Shown piece after piece: positions 1 through 13,468 of a stretch of DNA of 64,000 nt (positions are counted from its first letter, which is position 1; each line of letters begins with the position of its first letter). Both the position numbers and the translations under genes were made by a program. The DNA lies in assembly GCA_020726505.1 (NCBI GenBank), contig JAHLEZ010000005.1, forward strand, positions 2,728,001-2,792,000. The letters run 5' to 3'. The DNA comes from Leptodontidium sp. MPI-SDFR-AT-0119 (taxonomy: Eukaryota; Ascomycota; Leotiomycetes; Helotiales; Leptodontidiaceae). The notes under the pieces are model-generated. The model made no database searches. It worked only from the letters and a program-made list of their open reading frames with translations, and was not told the origin of the DNA.

Positions 1-1531
1 GTCACTCCAGGGCTTTACTACTCAAACGTTTGGTTCACAGCTTACCTGCCAATTTGCACAGCAGAGCTTTACGACAACACAGCTTCCGTGTATAACATTA
101 CTCGAGTGATGAACAGCGACGGAACATTCAACGTTGCCGAATATGAAGCGTACTCCCCATCTTTCCTCCCAGCCACATTCGCTTTTGTCTACGGGATTTC
201 ATTTGCCGCTCTTACAGCTGTTCCCGTTCATATCTACTTGTGGCATGGGAAAGAAATCAAGGATGCATTTGCCGGAAGGACGAAGCTTGATATCCATGCT
301 CGGTTGATGAGACTTTACAAGCAGACACCGTGGTACTGGTATGGTGCGATAACTGTCGTGGTCTTGGTTGCGTCGATGTTGATGGTACACTTCTACCACA
401 CATCTCTACCGGTTTGGGCCATCTTGTTGGCGACGATCATCCCAGCTATCTATATAATTCCTTGCGGTATCATCCAAGGCATCACGAACGTCAATGCAAA
501 CCAGTTGAATGTTCTGTCCGAGTTCATCGCAGGATACATGTTCAAAGGACGGCCATTAGCAAGTAAGTCCTTCATTTTCCACCACATCAACAATCGCTTA
601 CGGATATCCAGATATGATCTTCAAAATCATGTCCACAGATGTCGTAGGTCAAGGACTATATTTCGCACAAGACATGAAACTTGGCCACTACCTGAAAGTT
701 CCACCTCGAACACTTTTCTTCGCCCAAGGCAGTGCAACTGTAAATAACCTTCGCCCTCCAAAACATTTCTCTAGGCTAACGACTTCAGATCCTCGGCGCA
801 TTGACCCAAGTCGGCGTAACACTCTGGATGCTCGGAAACGTCAAAGACATCTGCTCCTCCTCCCAAGCTGACGGCTTCACATGTCCAAACGGTCGAACAG
901 TCTACAGCTCCTCCGTGATCTGGGGAGCCATTGGCCCAGCACGTGTTTACTCCATTGGAAGAATCTGGTCTGGGTTACTGCACTTCTTCTGGATCGGCGC
1001 TTTGATGCCCGTCATAACTTTCCTCCTGTACAAGTACTTGAAGAAAACGGACGGGACCCATCGAGATTGGTTGCAATTCATCAACTGGCCGTTGATTTTC
1101 GTGGGGACGTACAACGTTCCTCCTGCGACGGGTATTAATTATAGTAGTTGGGCTTTGGTGAATATCGTGTTTAATCATTGGATTAAGAGAAAGTGGTTTG
1201 CTTGGTGGTGTAAGTCTAGCACCTGACCCTAGAGTTCTAAACGAAATCACTGACATACAATAGCAAAATACAATTATGTCCTCGCAGCTGCGCTAGATAC
1301 TGGACTTGCGCTCTCGGCACTGGTGATATTCTTCTGCATCACTTATCCTGGAGGTGTATTTCCTGATTGGTGGGGTAAGTGTGCTGAGTTGTTATGGTAA
1401 TCACTAGTCTGAAAGCTAATCTCAATGCAGGAAACACGGTATATATGAACACGGCCGATGGAAATGGCCTCCCATGGCTACAACTTCCAAAGAGTGGGCG
1501 TTTTGGTCCAGCGAATGGAACTTGGCACTGA
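1..1531 (+). CDS. OPT-family oligopeptide transporter, C-terminal part (5' end outside window)
   Basis: The frame is open from base 1, so the amino end lies outside the window. Visible exons are 1-562, 612-739, 789-1209, 1264-1374 and 1431-1531. All introns are GT-AG and the phases match, giving 440 residues plus a stop. Family signatures include NVWFTAYLP near the left edge, MKLGHYLKVPPR in exon 2, the WGAIGPARVYS segment in exon 3, and the membrane-spanning end ITYPGGVFPDWWG. Several hydrophobic helices are present. Members of the OPT family are plasma-membrane, proton-coupled importers of small peptides or related ligands such as glutathione; the substrate cannot be read from this part. 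The gene ends just before a convergent acetyltransferase gene. No break is visible. Family assignment is secure; substrate is unknown. Confidence 0.92.
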
Positions 1532-1729
1532 TTCAATCAGTCGTAGCTGGAACCGATAGGGATACATGCCACATTTGAGATGAAATTGCCTGCATTGAAG
1601 TGGCTGAGTCAAGATGTGGTTCGAGACTCGAGAGATTTCACGGATTTTCATAGGCCTTCATTCCATGAAATATCCGCATCGAGGATATTTAACTCAGAAG
1701 TAAACAGGTTGAATACGTCCAAAGAACCA

Positions 1730-3339
1730 TCAAGTATTCACCGCCCCATCCTTACCAAGCCCTCCCACCCATTCCCAAGCCTCATACTCCCACCTCGTCT
1801 CAAATCCAAGTCTCTCATAAAAGTCCCTAATAACCACGCTATCAATGAAAATACCCTCGACACCCCTCTCTTTCAAATTCTATCAACAAGAAGTCAGCAA
1901 TTCTATTCCTCAACCACACTTTCTTACAGTCACTCAAAATCAACATCTCAATTTCCGAAAATCAAGGGACCTTCAACATGCATCTCTCCAGCTGCACCGT
2001 TCCCGCCGAAACTCTGAACCCGGAAACCATAAACCAGAAATACGAAGATAAAGAAAGAAGAAATCTCACCTCCATAGCCCTCCCTACCAACGCCAACCCG
2101 ACACCCCTTCCTCTAGCTTTCTTATCTACACCCACAGCAGCAATCAAACCCACATTCCCCTTTTCCCCCTCTACCTCCTTTCCCTTCTCACCCAAAGTCT
2201 CCTTACCCGCAAGCGGCAAAAAAGCATAAATATCCTTCACAATAGCATCAGGTCCACACATCAGCGTCCAGCCAAGCTGTTCGTTCGTCTTGGCGTCAAA
2301 AGCGACCATGACTTCATGGTATTGAGAGTGAGCTGCTAGGACAGCATAGGCTTTTGCCCAAGACTGGGGTGTAGTGTTAATAGCATTTGTAAAGAGAAGA
2401 AAATAAGAGAAACGTGGTGTGGGAATGAAGGAGGGTGTGAGGGAGGGAGAAAAGTGAGAAACGTACGAAATTCTCCTGCTGTTTGACCATGCACTCTTCA
2501 TACCCACCTTCCGTCCACGGTGCGAAGCGAATACCATTCTCCATTGCCACTTTCTCGATTCTCTCTTTCACAGCACTCGGTACGACTTCCTCTCTAATAT
2601 CCTTGAATAGATCCCTAATCACCGGTCCGTTTAATTTCTTAAATCCTAAAAACATTTTTTTACTATTAGTAATAGCAAATAGAACAGAACCAACAAACCC
2701 CTTGCCCATTCTTACAGATCAAAATCATAAAACAATGAAAACCATCCGAGCGCAAGAGCAAAACTTTGGGAAGGGCCGAAACATACCTCTCCTCCCAAAC
2801 CACCCCCCCACCCCAATCCCCTCCCCAAAGTCAGTCGGCAAACCGGGCCAAAACCTCGGCGTGTCACTCCCAAGCACGAGACTCTTCAACTCGCATCCCT
2901 TCTCACTCGCAGCCCTCTTCAATTCCACAACAGCTCTCTCCAATAACTCCCCACCGACTCCCCTCCCTCTGGCCTCTTCGCGAACACCAAGAGCGGAGAT
3001 ATACCCCTTGGTGCTTTCATCACCTAAGTAGGCTAGTACGAATCCAATGGGTTTTCTTTCTTGCCCTTTTTCATTCCTATCCCCACTCTCGGTTCCAGCG
3101 CCACTTCGAATCTCAGCAACGAAGTGCCTCCCCTGCCTCGCCAGCAAAGGATGATAAAGTATATTCCACAAGTGCGTACGGGGGATAGGCCAGGTGGGGA
3201 AGGTTGCATTCCATAGATTATATACCGTTTCGAAATCTGAGTTTGAGGTTGAGATTGAGGGTGTGAAAGGTCTGATGGATAAACCTGTTGGCGACATGGT
3301 GGTTGAGGTGGTGGTGTGTTGATCTTGATTTTGATCCAT
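1730..3339 (-). CDS. Double GNAT-domain N-acetyltransferase
   Basis: Four exons on the minus strand: 3339-2787, 2645-2467, 2363-2070 and 1879-1730, coding 391 aa. The first acceptor has a CTAAT branch and a T-rich tract. Two GNAT-like halves are present. The first carries the acetyl-CoA pyrophosphate-binding motif ARGRGVGG at about residues 123-130. The second carries ARGRGVGLAL near residues 325-335, followed by DSVVIRDFYERLGFE, the typical last GNAT strand and helix. Two-domain GNATs of this kind are common in fungi and their acceptors are mostly unknown, so no substrate is proposed. The start at 3339 is the only Met giving the full first domain. A second Met at residue 15 (3297) could also serve. 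The gene is convergent with the OPT transporter. Confidence 0.85.
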
Positions 3340-4464
3340 GGCTCGGTTTTGGTTGGTTGGTAGGTAGGTATCTTATTCTGAACTTTTTAAATGATAAGGA
3401 TGGACTTTTGGATTTGATGATTCCTAGGTTCCCGGTTGAGTTGAGTCGAGTCGAGTCGATTTTAAGGAGACCGTACAGTACGTTATTCTCAAATGGATGA
3501 TGGCTGGAACAGATGAATGGACGGATGAATGAACTGGATCAACAAAGCAGAATCGTAGGTCTAAAAGAACATTTCTCGAAGTAAGAATCATATGAGGAAT
3601 TGATGTATACGTCAAGGGAGAGTTTTCCAAGTGGTAGTGGAAGTGAGGTGAAGTCGAGGTCGAGGTCGAAGGAAGTCAAATCATTGAGTCGTAAGCTCGC
3701 TTAAATATCCACGCTAAAGAACAGAGAGGCATGAGAGGCACAGCACAGCAATATCTTAGAGCAATCTAACCCAAAAGAGAAATAAATGACCGACTAAGTA
3801 CCAGGAAGCCATTGATATCCATGCAATCAGCATTTCTACAATTCATCGTAGTTGATGTGGTTGGGAATACACAGAGACACGAGAAACCAAGCCCCTTTTA
3901 TATCTCTGTGCAGACTTCATTATCCTATCTTACTATCTATCTACAATCGCCTCTCCTCATCATCCCATGCATGCCTTCTCACCAACCTACGCAAATGCAG
4001 TAAACCTCCAAATCAAGATCTCGGTCCAAGACCAGGACCACGTCCCAAAGAGTTTCAAAAATTAACAAAAGAAAGAAGAAAAAAATCTCAATTAATCTGA
4101 TCCGAACAGATTCGACGTAAAGTGTAGATAGGGTATTCGCAATCTGTCTCCAAACACTCCCCGTCTCCTACAAGCTTGGTGTTTCGTGTATTGTACGTGC
4201 GTATGTGCTGTGCGGTGCGGGGTATCAATCTATTATCCTCCATCACTTCCTCCCTTCTCGCTCTCCAATCCATCTCCCAACTTTCCATATTTTATGCTCC
4301 TTCCTCTCTCCTCTCGTCAACTCCGCCCCTCAACTATCTTGGCATGCCACCTCCCCGCTCCTTGGAAAGTACCAACAAAAGAAAAATTCCTACACAGATG
4401 TATGTGTGTGTTTGTAATAGCATGTAGCCAATGAACTTGACTCAGATCGATGAAACCAAATCAA
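3340..4464. other. Intergenic region, no gene seen
   Basis: Lies between the start of the acetyltransferase gene and the end of the coiled-coil gene, both on the minus strand. It should hold the acetyltransferase promoter on the left and the coiled-coil 3' UTR on the right. A short GAGGTCGAG-type repeat occurs near 3645-3670. Small open frames here show no domain or codon pattern. Confidence 0.6.
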
Positions 4465-7400
4465 TCAAGCATACAGCACCCCTTCCCCTCTTTCCCCATC
4501 CCTCTCATCGCCCTCCTCTTCCTCAAGCATATCATCTCCCTCCCCCGCAAAGCTCTCATCATCATAAAAGCCCGCGTCGCTGAAGTCTTCCGCACGAGCA
4601 TCGGCATCATAGCTGCTCTTGCGCATCATAGGCGGCGTACTTGGTACACCGCCCATACCCCTCTCCCCTCTCATACCCCCAGAAGAGGAAGCCATGCCAC
4701 TTCCTCTCCTCATATTCCCACTTCCACCGACACTCCCACCAGCAACAGATCCCTTAGCAGATTTCGCCGGGCTGCTTCTTAAACCGGCACTTTGTCTCGA
4801 CGGTGCATTCCGCTGGGGCTGTCCCGAGAAGTTTCTTGGCCTATTCGCAAGTTGTGCACTCGTGAATCGCTGACCAGTGCTTCCAAACGCAGTGGGTTGT
4901 TTACCTCCATTGCCTCCACTCAGATCCCCACCCGGTCCTCTCACAGAGGTACTAGCAGGAGGCGTGAGCAGCCCGCTCAGGAAACTCTGATTTCCAGGCG
5001 AGTTGGTGCGTGAAGGAGTAGATGAGCCTGAGCCGCCATCAACATCTACAGCCCGGCCTTTCCGCCAATTACCCCACGCAGCGGCGAGAGGGCCAACGGC
5101 TTGAGCAACGCGCGGACTAGCTACATCTCTCAGACTGGCCGCGATGTTGGGGAGGTTGGAGAGTGCAGAGCCGCCATTCATGGCTCGTTCACGCTCCTGC
5201 TCTTCCATCTGAAGATTAGCTCTCAAGCGAATCGCTGCATCACGGACACGCTCCGAGTCGTAACGGTCGCTTTGTAGGGCCGTGACGATGTCTTGTAGAT
5301 CACCTTTACGGACGGACAGAAGCTCACGAAGCCACATGATCTCATCGTCACGCTTGGATATCTTGGTAGGGGCATCAAGATCCACAGTTGAGAGTTGAGT
5401 CGTCAGAGACTCGATGGTCTGTTCGCGGGCTTGCAATTGTTCTTGAAGAACCATTATACTTTCGCGAAGAGCTTGAGGCGAGATCTTCTCTGGGAGATCG
5501 AGAGCTCGCGCCAGTGGACGGTGAGTTGTCGATGTTGGAGAAGCGATGCTAGCTGAGCGAGCGGTTTTGGCGGCGCTTGCTGCTGCGGCGGCGGCTTGAT
5601 TTGCAATTTCCAACTTCTCTTCTAGATGCGAGACGCGATCTTGGAGGTGCTCTGTCTTGGCTGCCGATAAAGATAGACGCTCAAGGAGATGCTGTTCATG
5701 ACGCTGAGCATCTTCGACAGTGTTGTTGAGTTGGCGTTCGTGTTGGGTCTGGATGTCTTCAATGGCATCGGCATGTTTGTTCTTGAGGTCATCGAGCACT
5801 GTTTGCTTGGAAGTCTCGGCTTCCTCGAGCAACATCTCAATCTTGACTCTCGCCGTATCAGCATCCAGCTTAACCTGATCAAGCTCGGCACGAGCTCTGA
5901 GGACTTGATTCTCGAGATCCTCGCGCACGACATTGACCTGGTTATTCGCCGTGTCAATCTCAAGCTGCATGTAATGTCTGGTTCTCTGAACCTCACTCAG
6001 ACCCGACTCTCTCGCCTCCTCAAACTCTCTCTTGTATCGCATGCTATCCTTGAGAGCAGCATGATTCTCCGCTCTCAAATCATCCACAATAGCCTCCAAC
6101 TTCTTCAGGTCGCTAACCGCACGCATACCCTCACGCTCACCACCCTCCAAGCGTTCAATCTCCAGTTCCAATCGTTCCCTCGTCCTAGCTTCGGCCTGGA
6201 GTCTGGCGTCGAGGACCTCCTGTCGGGCAATGAGCTCCTGCTCTTTCTTAGCGCGGCGGGCGTTCTCTTCGGATATTTCACGGGCTGCGCGCGCCATGTC
6301 CCCCTGCAAATCCATTAATTTCCCTCTCATACCCTCGCGGACTCGGATACTTTCCTCCATCTGGGTCCGCAGGCTCTCCATGGTATGCCTCAGTTCCTTG
6401 TTTGTCTCATTGGCCTGCTCCGCATCCTCGCTATGTCGTCTGGCGGCATCAAGGGCACGCTCTGCCTCCATCTGCCAGCGTTGGACTTCAAGTCGGGATT
6501 CTCGGAGATCATTATCGGAGATGTTGAGACGGTTCTGTAGGTCGGCCTGCGTCTTCTGGGCATTGTCTTGAGCGGCCTCCAGTAAGGCGATTCTCATGGT
6601 AGTCTTGGCTCGTTGTTCCTCGACAGTTCTTACCTTGAGGTCGCTGGCATCTACAATCTCACGGATCTTCAGTTCTCTCTCGTCCATGGATTCCCGGAGA
6701 CGGACTTCCTCCTCGGAAGAGATGCGGAGCAATCTCTGGACTTCCGCGAGACGGTCTTCAGCAGCACGGCGGGACTTGGTTTCTTCTTCGGTACGGATGT
6801 CTGCTCGGAGAAGCTTCTCCTCGACGTCAGCAACACGACTTGTGTTTTCGCTGTCAAATCGAAGGAGTCTTTCTTCTAATTCTGCAATCTTGGCCTTGTA
6901 CTCTGCCTCTCTGGAAATTGCAGCTTCATCGAGGACAGGTCTTGGTGAAGCGGGCATGCGTCTCTCAACAGCCTCCTCGACAATGTTCCGAAGATCCTCA
7001 CCACGGAGATCAAGTCGCATGGATTGACCGAATTGCTCCTTCATTTCTTCAAGTGCTTGAAGCACGTTGCGGGAATCGGGAAGGATACCAGAAGCGGTTG
7101 TAGCGGTGGCCGGCCGAGAAGTTTGATGGGCGGCAAGGGCTTCAGTGACGATAGCCTTGATCTTGTCGAGCTTTTTGTCTCGTCTAGGACTGAGTGATCG
7201 GCGTGCATTGTCATCGTCTTCGTCATCCGCATCGCTAAGTGCACCAGAGATGCTTCTGCGTTCCCGTCTAGTGGACTGTCCTCTTGCAGCCATCATATCA
7301 AGAGACATCTGGACGTTCTCCAATGTGCGTTCAAGTGGCTCCAGTCTCTGGGACAACAATCCACCAACAAGATCGTTGACATGGTTATCGAAGAACTGAG

Positions 7401-10400
7401 CACGAGGAAGAAGTTTCGCCTCTTCGGTCTCACTCAGAACATCATCCCATTCACTCGGTGGAAGACTATCCATATTATTGAGGTGATGAACCGGCGATTC
7501 ATCGGCAACAAAAGGATCATCGTTGACACGTGAGAAGATTCTTGATTCTCCAGGCAAAGCTTGGAAGCGTCTTGGACTTGGGCTGGGAGCATCGCTACGC
7601 ATGACATGCTGAGGCAAGAGTCTGATGGGTGAGGAATTGTCTGGATCTGGAAGGTTGATGTGTCGCTGTGGACTTGGCTGGTGATAGACGGTAGCATCTG
7701 GTTTTGGTGCAGATTCCGCTTCGTTCATCAAGCGCATGACTTCATCAATCTCCTCCAAAGACTGCTCTTGGAAGGTTTCGTCGCGGTCTTGCTCTCCAGT
7801 ATATGCTTGTGGGCTCTCAACCTGTGGCAAGGCGCCTTGGAACTGCGTTCGCTCGTCTGGTTGCATATTGGTCTCTGGTGATTCGGGTGGTGTAGGTGCC
7901 TCCACAGTAGGTGGAGTTGGGCTTCTAGCAAATCTAGATGCAGATAATCCAGCGCTGACGGGAAGAGAAGGAGGAAGAGAAGGCACAGAAGATGGTGCAG
8001 GTATTGAACTAGATTGCTGGTCGAAGGTGAAGTTGAACGCGCCAGGTCTGAACTCGAAGGGCTTAGCAGTGGCAGACAAGGACGACACGTTCTTCTTGTG
8101 ACCCTTGGACTTTTGTGGATCCTCGACAGGTGCGGAGAACTCGTCTTCAGACGGCTCATAGGTTCCATAAGCAGGCAGACCAGATCCATATCGTCGAGAT
8201 GTGAATGGTCTAGCAGCGTTGAAATCCTCTGCTTGTTTCTTCTCTTGGAATTCCCAAGGAGAGAAGTCCTTGCTGGACTCTTCAGTGCGTGCGCTCGACT
8301 CGGCTGGGGTATCTTCAAGAGGTGCCGAGTTCTCCTTATCAGCTGGTGCGGTAGAGACTGTAAGAGACTCCTTTGGAGGGGATTGCTCTCTTGTCGTCTC
8401 TCCAAGAGGCATACTAGGCTCGGCAAACAGAGGTACAGAATCTCCATCATCCTTCGCGCCACGAGCTCTCTTGACACGACCTGCACCTTGTGTGAGTCTA
8501 CCACCCTCATCTTCCACATCCTCATTCTCAGCATCCTTCGAGTGGCTGCTATCAGGGCGGATGATGGGAATGGCCTTGTTCTTCTTGCTTGGCTTGGAAA
8601 TGCCCAGAGCACTGAGGTCAATGTTACCAAAGATGGAGCTTCTAGGTCCTTCACTACCGGATCCCATGGAATCGGAAAACGTGGAGTTTAGAGGAGTGAA
8701 TGCCGGCGCATCAGGTCTGAAACTTGGTCCTGAAGCCGAAAAGTTGAATTCTTTGTGGCCAGGCGTAAAGGCAGGAGCAGCAACGTTGATCTTGCTCGAG
8801 CTAGCAATCGACCCATGACTGAAGTGGCTGGATGTAGCGGATACAGGTGGTACAAACGCTGTAAATGCGTTGATGGGCGACTGGAAGTTGTTGCCGTTGA
8901 AAGCGAACTGGCCTGGAACAAACGAGTTCGATGGGTTGAATTTGAATTCCTTCGCTGCCACGTTGAGAGTCGACATCGTTGCTTTGTGACCTTTGCGCGG
9001 TGGGACGGTGCTGCTCTCGGTGTGGTTGGCATCAGAGTCAGCCCATGGGTTACTGACTGCTGAAATTGACCTTTCGTGTCCACTACCAGACATATCAATG
9101 CTCTGAACTGGTGTTCCCAAATTGCTCGGGTTCGTCTCGATGTCTGAAAGATCAGGCTTGCCGAGCAGTCGCTTAGACTCCGGCGCACTCTCTTCGGTAT
9201 CCTGGAATGGACGTTGGGACAGTGAATGGCCTCTGCTGTGTGGCTGAGGATGGTGCAAGACCGGTCCATCCGAATCCTCGATAGCATATCTTGACGCACC
9301 CAGACCCATAGACGATGTATTTCTCGTGTGGTTCTTGATAGGCTGCTGGGGAAATTTGTCTTCTTCCTTATCAGAGTGAGGACTGTAGTCATCATGCTCG
9401 AGCTCGCGCTGGATTTGCTCCTCCAGATGATACTCTGCATCATCGATCTCTTTCTGTAGATCATTGGGATTGTTTCGCAGTCTAGCCTCTGGAGTCTTCG
9501 ACGGGCTCTTGGACAAAGGCTCATCTTCGCCATCAATCTCTCGAACTTCTTGAAGACGAGGGGACGCTCTAGCGCCACCTTGCAATTGCAATTGTTGCTG
9601 ATGGGCAAGCTGAGTTTGCAACAGCTGTTGTCTTTGTTGCATTTGTGACAAGACATCGCCACCTTGGGGAAAGTATCCGTCCTGGGAGAATGGCGAGGCT
9701 GGCGATACCAGTGCTCCAAGGTTCTGCAATGAAGGCGAACCACCTCTCGCCGCACCCTGTTGGTAGAGCATCTGTTGAGGGGACCAGACACCAGGTGAAT
9801 TCTGTTGGGGGTACTGGAATGGAGATCCGAAAGGATGCTCGTTGCCCGTGAAGGAGACAGATTGTCTTGGGTTGTATTTACCATGCAAATGCGCATGCAT
9901 CGATGCTGGCGATGCCACCGAGCCTGGGTTGGAGCTCTGGCTCGTTGACATTCCAGCACCTGGCATCAACAAAGGCGAGAATGGGTTTTGATGTTGAGTC
10001 AAGTGACTGCTGGCCGCTGAAGATGTTGGCAATGGCGGGGAGAAAGGCAATGGTGGATATTGCATCGATGTTCTCCTGCTGTTCAAATTCGAGACCGCTG
10101 GGGAGATCGTGGGAGCAGGTTCCTCGTCTCCGAATGAAACTCCCAAAGCGCGAAGTTTTGCTTCCTTGAGCTCCTGAACGTAGTCATCCCATTCTAATGG
10201 CTGTTAGTATTGTATGATAGAGTGCGAGATGTCCGATATCAAGTAGATTGCAAAAGTTCACAGGCAAGATATGTTGTCGCACATCCTAATAATCGATAAT
10301 ACTGAAGTAAGGGGTTCCCCAAGGAATGCAACAAAACAAAACAGCTTACCTTTCCGATTAGGGATGCTAACCCTATAATTTCTCTGCGTCCTGTCCTGGA

Positions 10401-11700
10401 CCAAATCTTTGATAAGTGGCCAAGGACTGCGACTCTGTCCTTGACTGCCCTCATCACCATCGGACGAAATATCAGGACCGAGGTTGAATCCACTGGTGTC
10501 ATAACCCAGTTGTTCCCACTCCTTCAGCATCGCAGCCATATCCTTCTCCGTCAAAGGCGTAGGGGCTTTGCCTTTCCGACCCCGCTCGTCGTCCCATGGG
10601 AGTAGGACTAGGATATTCTTGCCTCTCCACGGCACCTTTTTCTTCAGTCGTGGTGGACCTGGAGCTGGGGTTGGCACTTTGGCAGGGGCCTCCACTGGAG
10701 CAGGGAGAGCTGCAGCGCGCCATTCTTTCGGAGGTGGTGGAGGGGGCATCTCGTCTTCTGGCGATGGAGTATTCATTTCCATCTCCACACCAACATCATT
10801 CTCATTTGTAAGAGACATCTTGGGGATCGCGTGGTCGAGAAAATCTTCCGCAAAGTCCTCCTGGGTCAAAGTGTCCGTAGTCAATTGTCTCCTGTGTCCT
10901 CGCGGTCTCACAGGTCGACTATGTGCTTTCTGTCTAGATTCAAGAAAAGTCTTTAGAGTTGGCGTACGTGGATCCGTGTCTGTTCCAAGCCAGTCTCTGT
11001 TTTCGCCTGAGATCGATCCGCTCAATGAAGAGTGCTCACTATCTCCAGGGTCGTCACTAAGCCAGTGATTCCTCTCCGCAGACTCTCCTCCTGTATGCTG
11101 TCGAATCCAATCTTCCGTCAACCCAGTCGCTGGACGTCTAGCTCGATTCGCAAGGACAGCCGCGCTGATTAGACCGTCGTGGGAGACGAATTCCGGATCA
11201 GCGTGCAGACGCGTGAAAGTCGGGGCTGGTCGAAGAAAAGGGGTATGGAACTCGAGATGTCGGATAGGCGAGTCCTCGGACGGTTCGCTGCTCAACGTAT
11301 GGCTGTGGCCGTGAGACCGAGTCCTCAGCGAACCTGCAGGTTGTTGGTATGGAGATCCCCAGCTGGCAGTGTAATAATGACTACTTCCTGGCGAACCAGA
11401 CGGAGGAGTTCTCGATCGAGGTTCGAATGAACGCCCACGGAATGTGGGTGCAGGAAGTGGTGGAAGGATAGGAGATGACCCTTCGTCGTCCTCCGCTGTT
11501 GAGCTCGTCGAAAACGCGGGCGATTCGGCGCGTGTAGGAAGGTTCTCTCTAGGTGTACTATTGCCCGGTCCGTCCTCTGCCGCTGCAGCAGGAGGAGGCG
11601 ATGATTGCAATGAAGAAATTGTTTGGATATCTGCTGGGCGAGGGCGCGTTAGTCTTGCTCTTGAAAGGGGGTGTTTGCTTTGGGGGGTCCAGAGAGGCAT
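4465..11700 (-). CDS. Very large coiled-coil protein of unknown function
   Basis: Two exons, 11700-10350 and 10193-4465, joined across a 156-bp intron in matching phase, coding 2,359 aa. I chose the Met at 11700 (MPLWTPQSK) over an upstream Met because it has a good start context and the preceding residues look non-coding. Layout: a Ser/Pro-rich amino end; a conserved-looking block KNILVLLPWDDERG with GYDTSGFNLGP at about residues 350-430; a long disordered Ser/Pro/Gln region; a long heptad-rich coiled coil at about residues 1450-2000, rich in Glu, Arg and Leu with few prolines; and a Gly/Ser-rich acidic tail. The LLP-block plus giant coiled coil is a pattern I associate with filamentous-ascomycete cytoskeletal or nuclear-periphery proteins, but I cannot name a characterised member. 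No catalytic domain is visible. It appears intact. Confidence 0.83.
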
Positions 11701-13430
11701 CTTGCTTGGATTCGCAGCAAACACTGCATAACAAATCGCGTGCGACTTTTGTCCCGAGCACAATCGAGTCTGCCACTGATACTTCTGCGGTTAAGTTTCG
11801 TTTCGAGAAACCCTCGAGACTGTCCGGAATTTTCTTCCAGGGGGCATCCAACACAGCCAGCAGCCAACAGCAACCCTCAAATCGCGTCTCGCTGAGCCTT
11901 CAACGGGATGTCCGAGTCTGCGCTGACGTCTGCCGCCGTGTCCTCTGCCAAATAATGTTTCCCCAGTTGAACTTCCTCCAGGGGCAGCCGTCTGAAGGAG
12001 CGCCAGACCAAATCGCGTCTTCTCCCATTTCCACTTCAACTCTGCTACTCGACCTCCACGGTAGTGGCTCCCAGAGGGCCAGCGAAGCGTCATCCATCCA
12101 GCCGTATAGCCCACAAGAACGAAGTGACGCTCCGCTGGTCCTCCGGAGGCCACTGCCGTGGAGGCTAGCTGGCGACGTCTAGAGTATATCCTCACAGCCC
12201 CCCACAACCACCTCTGCATTTGCATGTGCAAGCCCAAGCCCAAAGAACCCAATGAAACAGCATCGCACTCACCACGCCGAGACCAGCGCAGACGAAACTC
12301 CGTCGTCTACTCTGCTCTCTAGAACACTCGTCTGGCTACTACACGCAGCCTTCTTCTCGTTCCTTTCCTCTGCTTTCCCTTTCCTGCCCTCTGTATCCTC
12401 TGGAATCCCTCTCCTTGTTTGTATACCCTCTCGTATCGTACTGGAGCAGTCTGCGACGCGAAGATTTGAGTGCGAAATAATTATTAAAAAAAAAAAGGAC
12501 GAAGTATAGGTATTTAATTTCCGAATTAAAGGAGTGGCATAGCGCGAAGAAGAAACCCAAGCAAAAGTAATAGATAGACAAGAATGAATGGCGATCGAGA
12601 GCAGCAGCGTGCTATGAGGGAGGCGCCATAGACTGGGTGACTTGACTGTGTCTGCGAGGAGGGAGCAGATGGGGATGGTTGGTGGTGATTGTTGTTGTTG
12701 ATGTTGGCGGTTGAAGAAGGGGAAGGGGGTAAATTCGAGATGGATGGGTGTTCGTGTTGAGGAGAGGTGGATGCAGGGTTGGGCGTTCTGTTCTGCCACG
12801 CTTCCACATCCGCTTCCACTCTAAAAAAACGTTCCTCGCGCGGCCTTGCGGGATTGGCCGAGGTGATTTGCTCTGTGATTGGGTGTGGGGTTAAAGTAAT
12901 GCACTATTACCCCTTCTAGTTAGGATGGTATTTCTCCTGAATTTTTAATTTAATGGTTGGGATGAACCTCATACGAGATGATATCCATTTGAGATGGAAA
13001 GGAGGTTCAACTTTTGAAGGTCTGGAGATGGGTTCTAAATATAAATGCTGCTTGACATCACATGGGAACACGACTCCTTGCTTGTAAGACTGTGGCTGGA
13101 GTTTGTAGAACGTGTCAAAACAGTAAGTGAGCCAGTACCTCGGTGATGGTTGGACAAAACATTCAGGGGCTCCATGCGAGGATGGGTTCTTCAGCAATTG
13201 CATTACACCAAAATGTCCAAACAAGATATTGTAAACTTGCAATACTCATAAAAGGCCAAAGGATGTCGAACTCTCCATTCAGTCTTCACGAAGCTCAAGA
13301 TCACTTTTCAACATTTAAATCGTCAGACATATTGCGTGCATGGATGACCCCTCATTTCGTGATGCTTGCCGAAGCTTGGGTCGGTTACTTGCACTCCATG
13401 TTTACTTACTCCCACTGTCTTGGTGGACTA
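11701..13430. other. Promoter side of the coiled-coil gene; low-complexity DNA
   Basis: Contains the 5' UTR and promoter of the coiled-coil gene. A run of 11 A at 12486-12496 sits in AT-rich sequence. A Ser/Pro/Asn-rich open frame ending in a hydrophobic stretch (12819-12526, minus) lacks an ATG at its start, so I do not call it a gene. Confidence 0.5.
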
Positions 13431-13468
13431 CGAGCGAAGCGAGGTTGGGGGTTTGGGGGCTTGCCCCC
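13431..13468. repeat. GC-rich palindromic motif
   Basis: A purine-rich stretch with alternating GCGAAGC steps is followed by two G-runs. It ends in a perfect hairpin at 13455-13468: six-base arms GGGGGC and GCCCCC around a TT loop. It differs strongly in composition from its surroundings. It may be a dispersed GC-rich element, but copies elsewhere cannot be checked here. Confidence 0.5.

Noticed and set aside
8688..9959. 423-codon minus-strand frame inside the coiled-coil gene
   Set aside because: It is an alternate-frame shadow of the low-complexity, Ser/Gln-rich part of the real coding sequence.
11553..12182. 209-codon plus-strand open frame
   Set aside because: It overlaps the start of the coiled-coil gene on the other strand, has no domain or signal peptide, and its composition mirrors the opposite strand.
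12526..12819. Minus-strand Ser/Pro-rich frame ending in a hydrophobic helix
   Set aside because: It begins at GTG with no usable ATG. The low-complexity sequence is more likely leader DNA of the coiled-coil gene.
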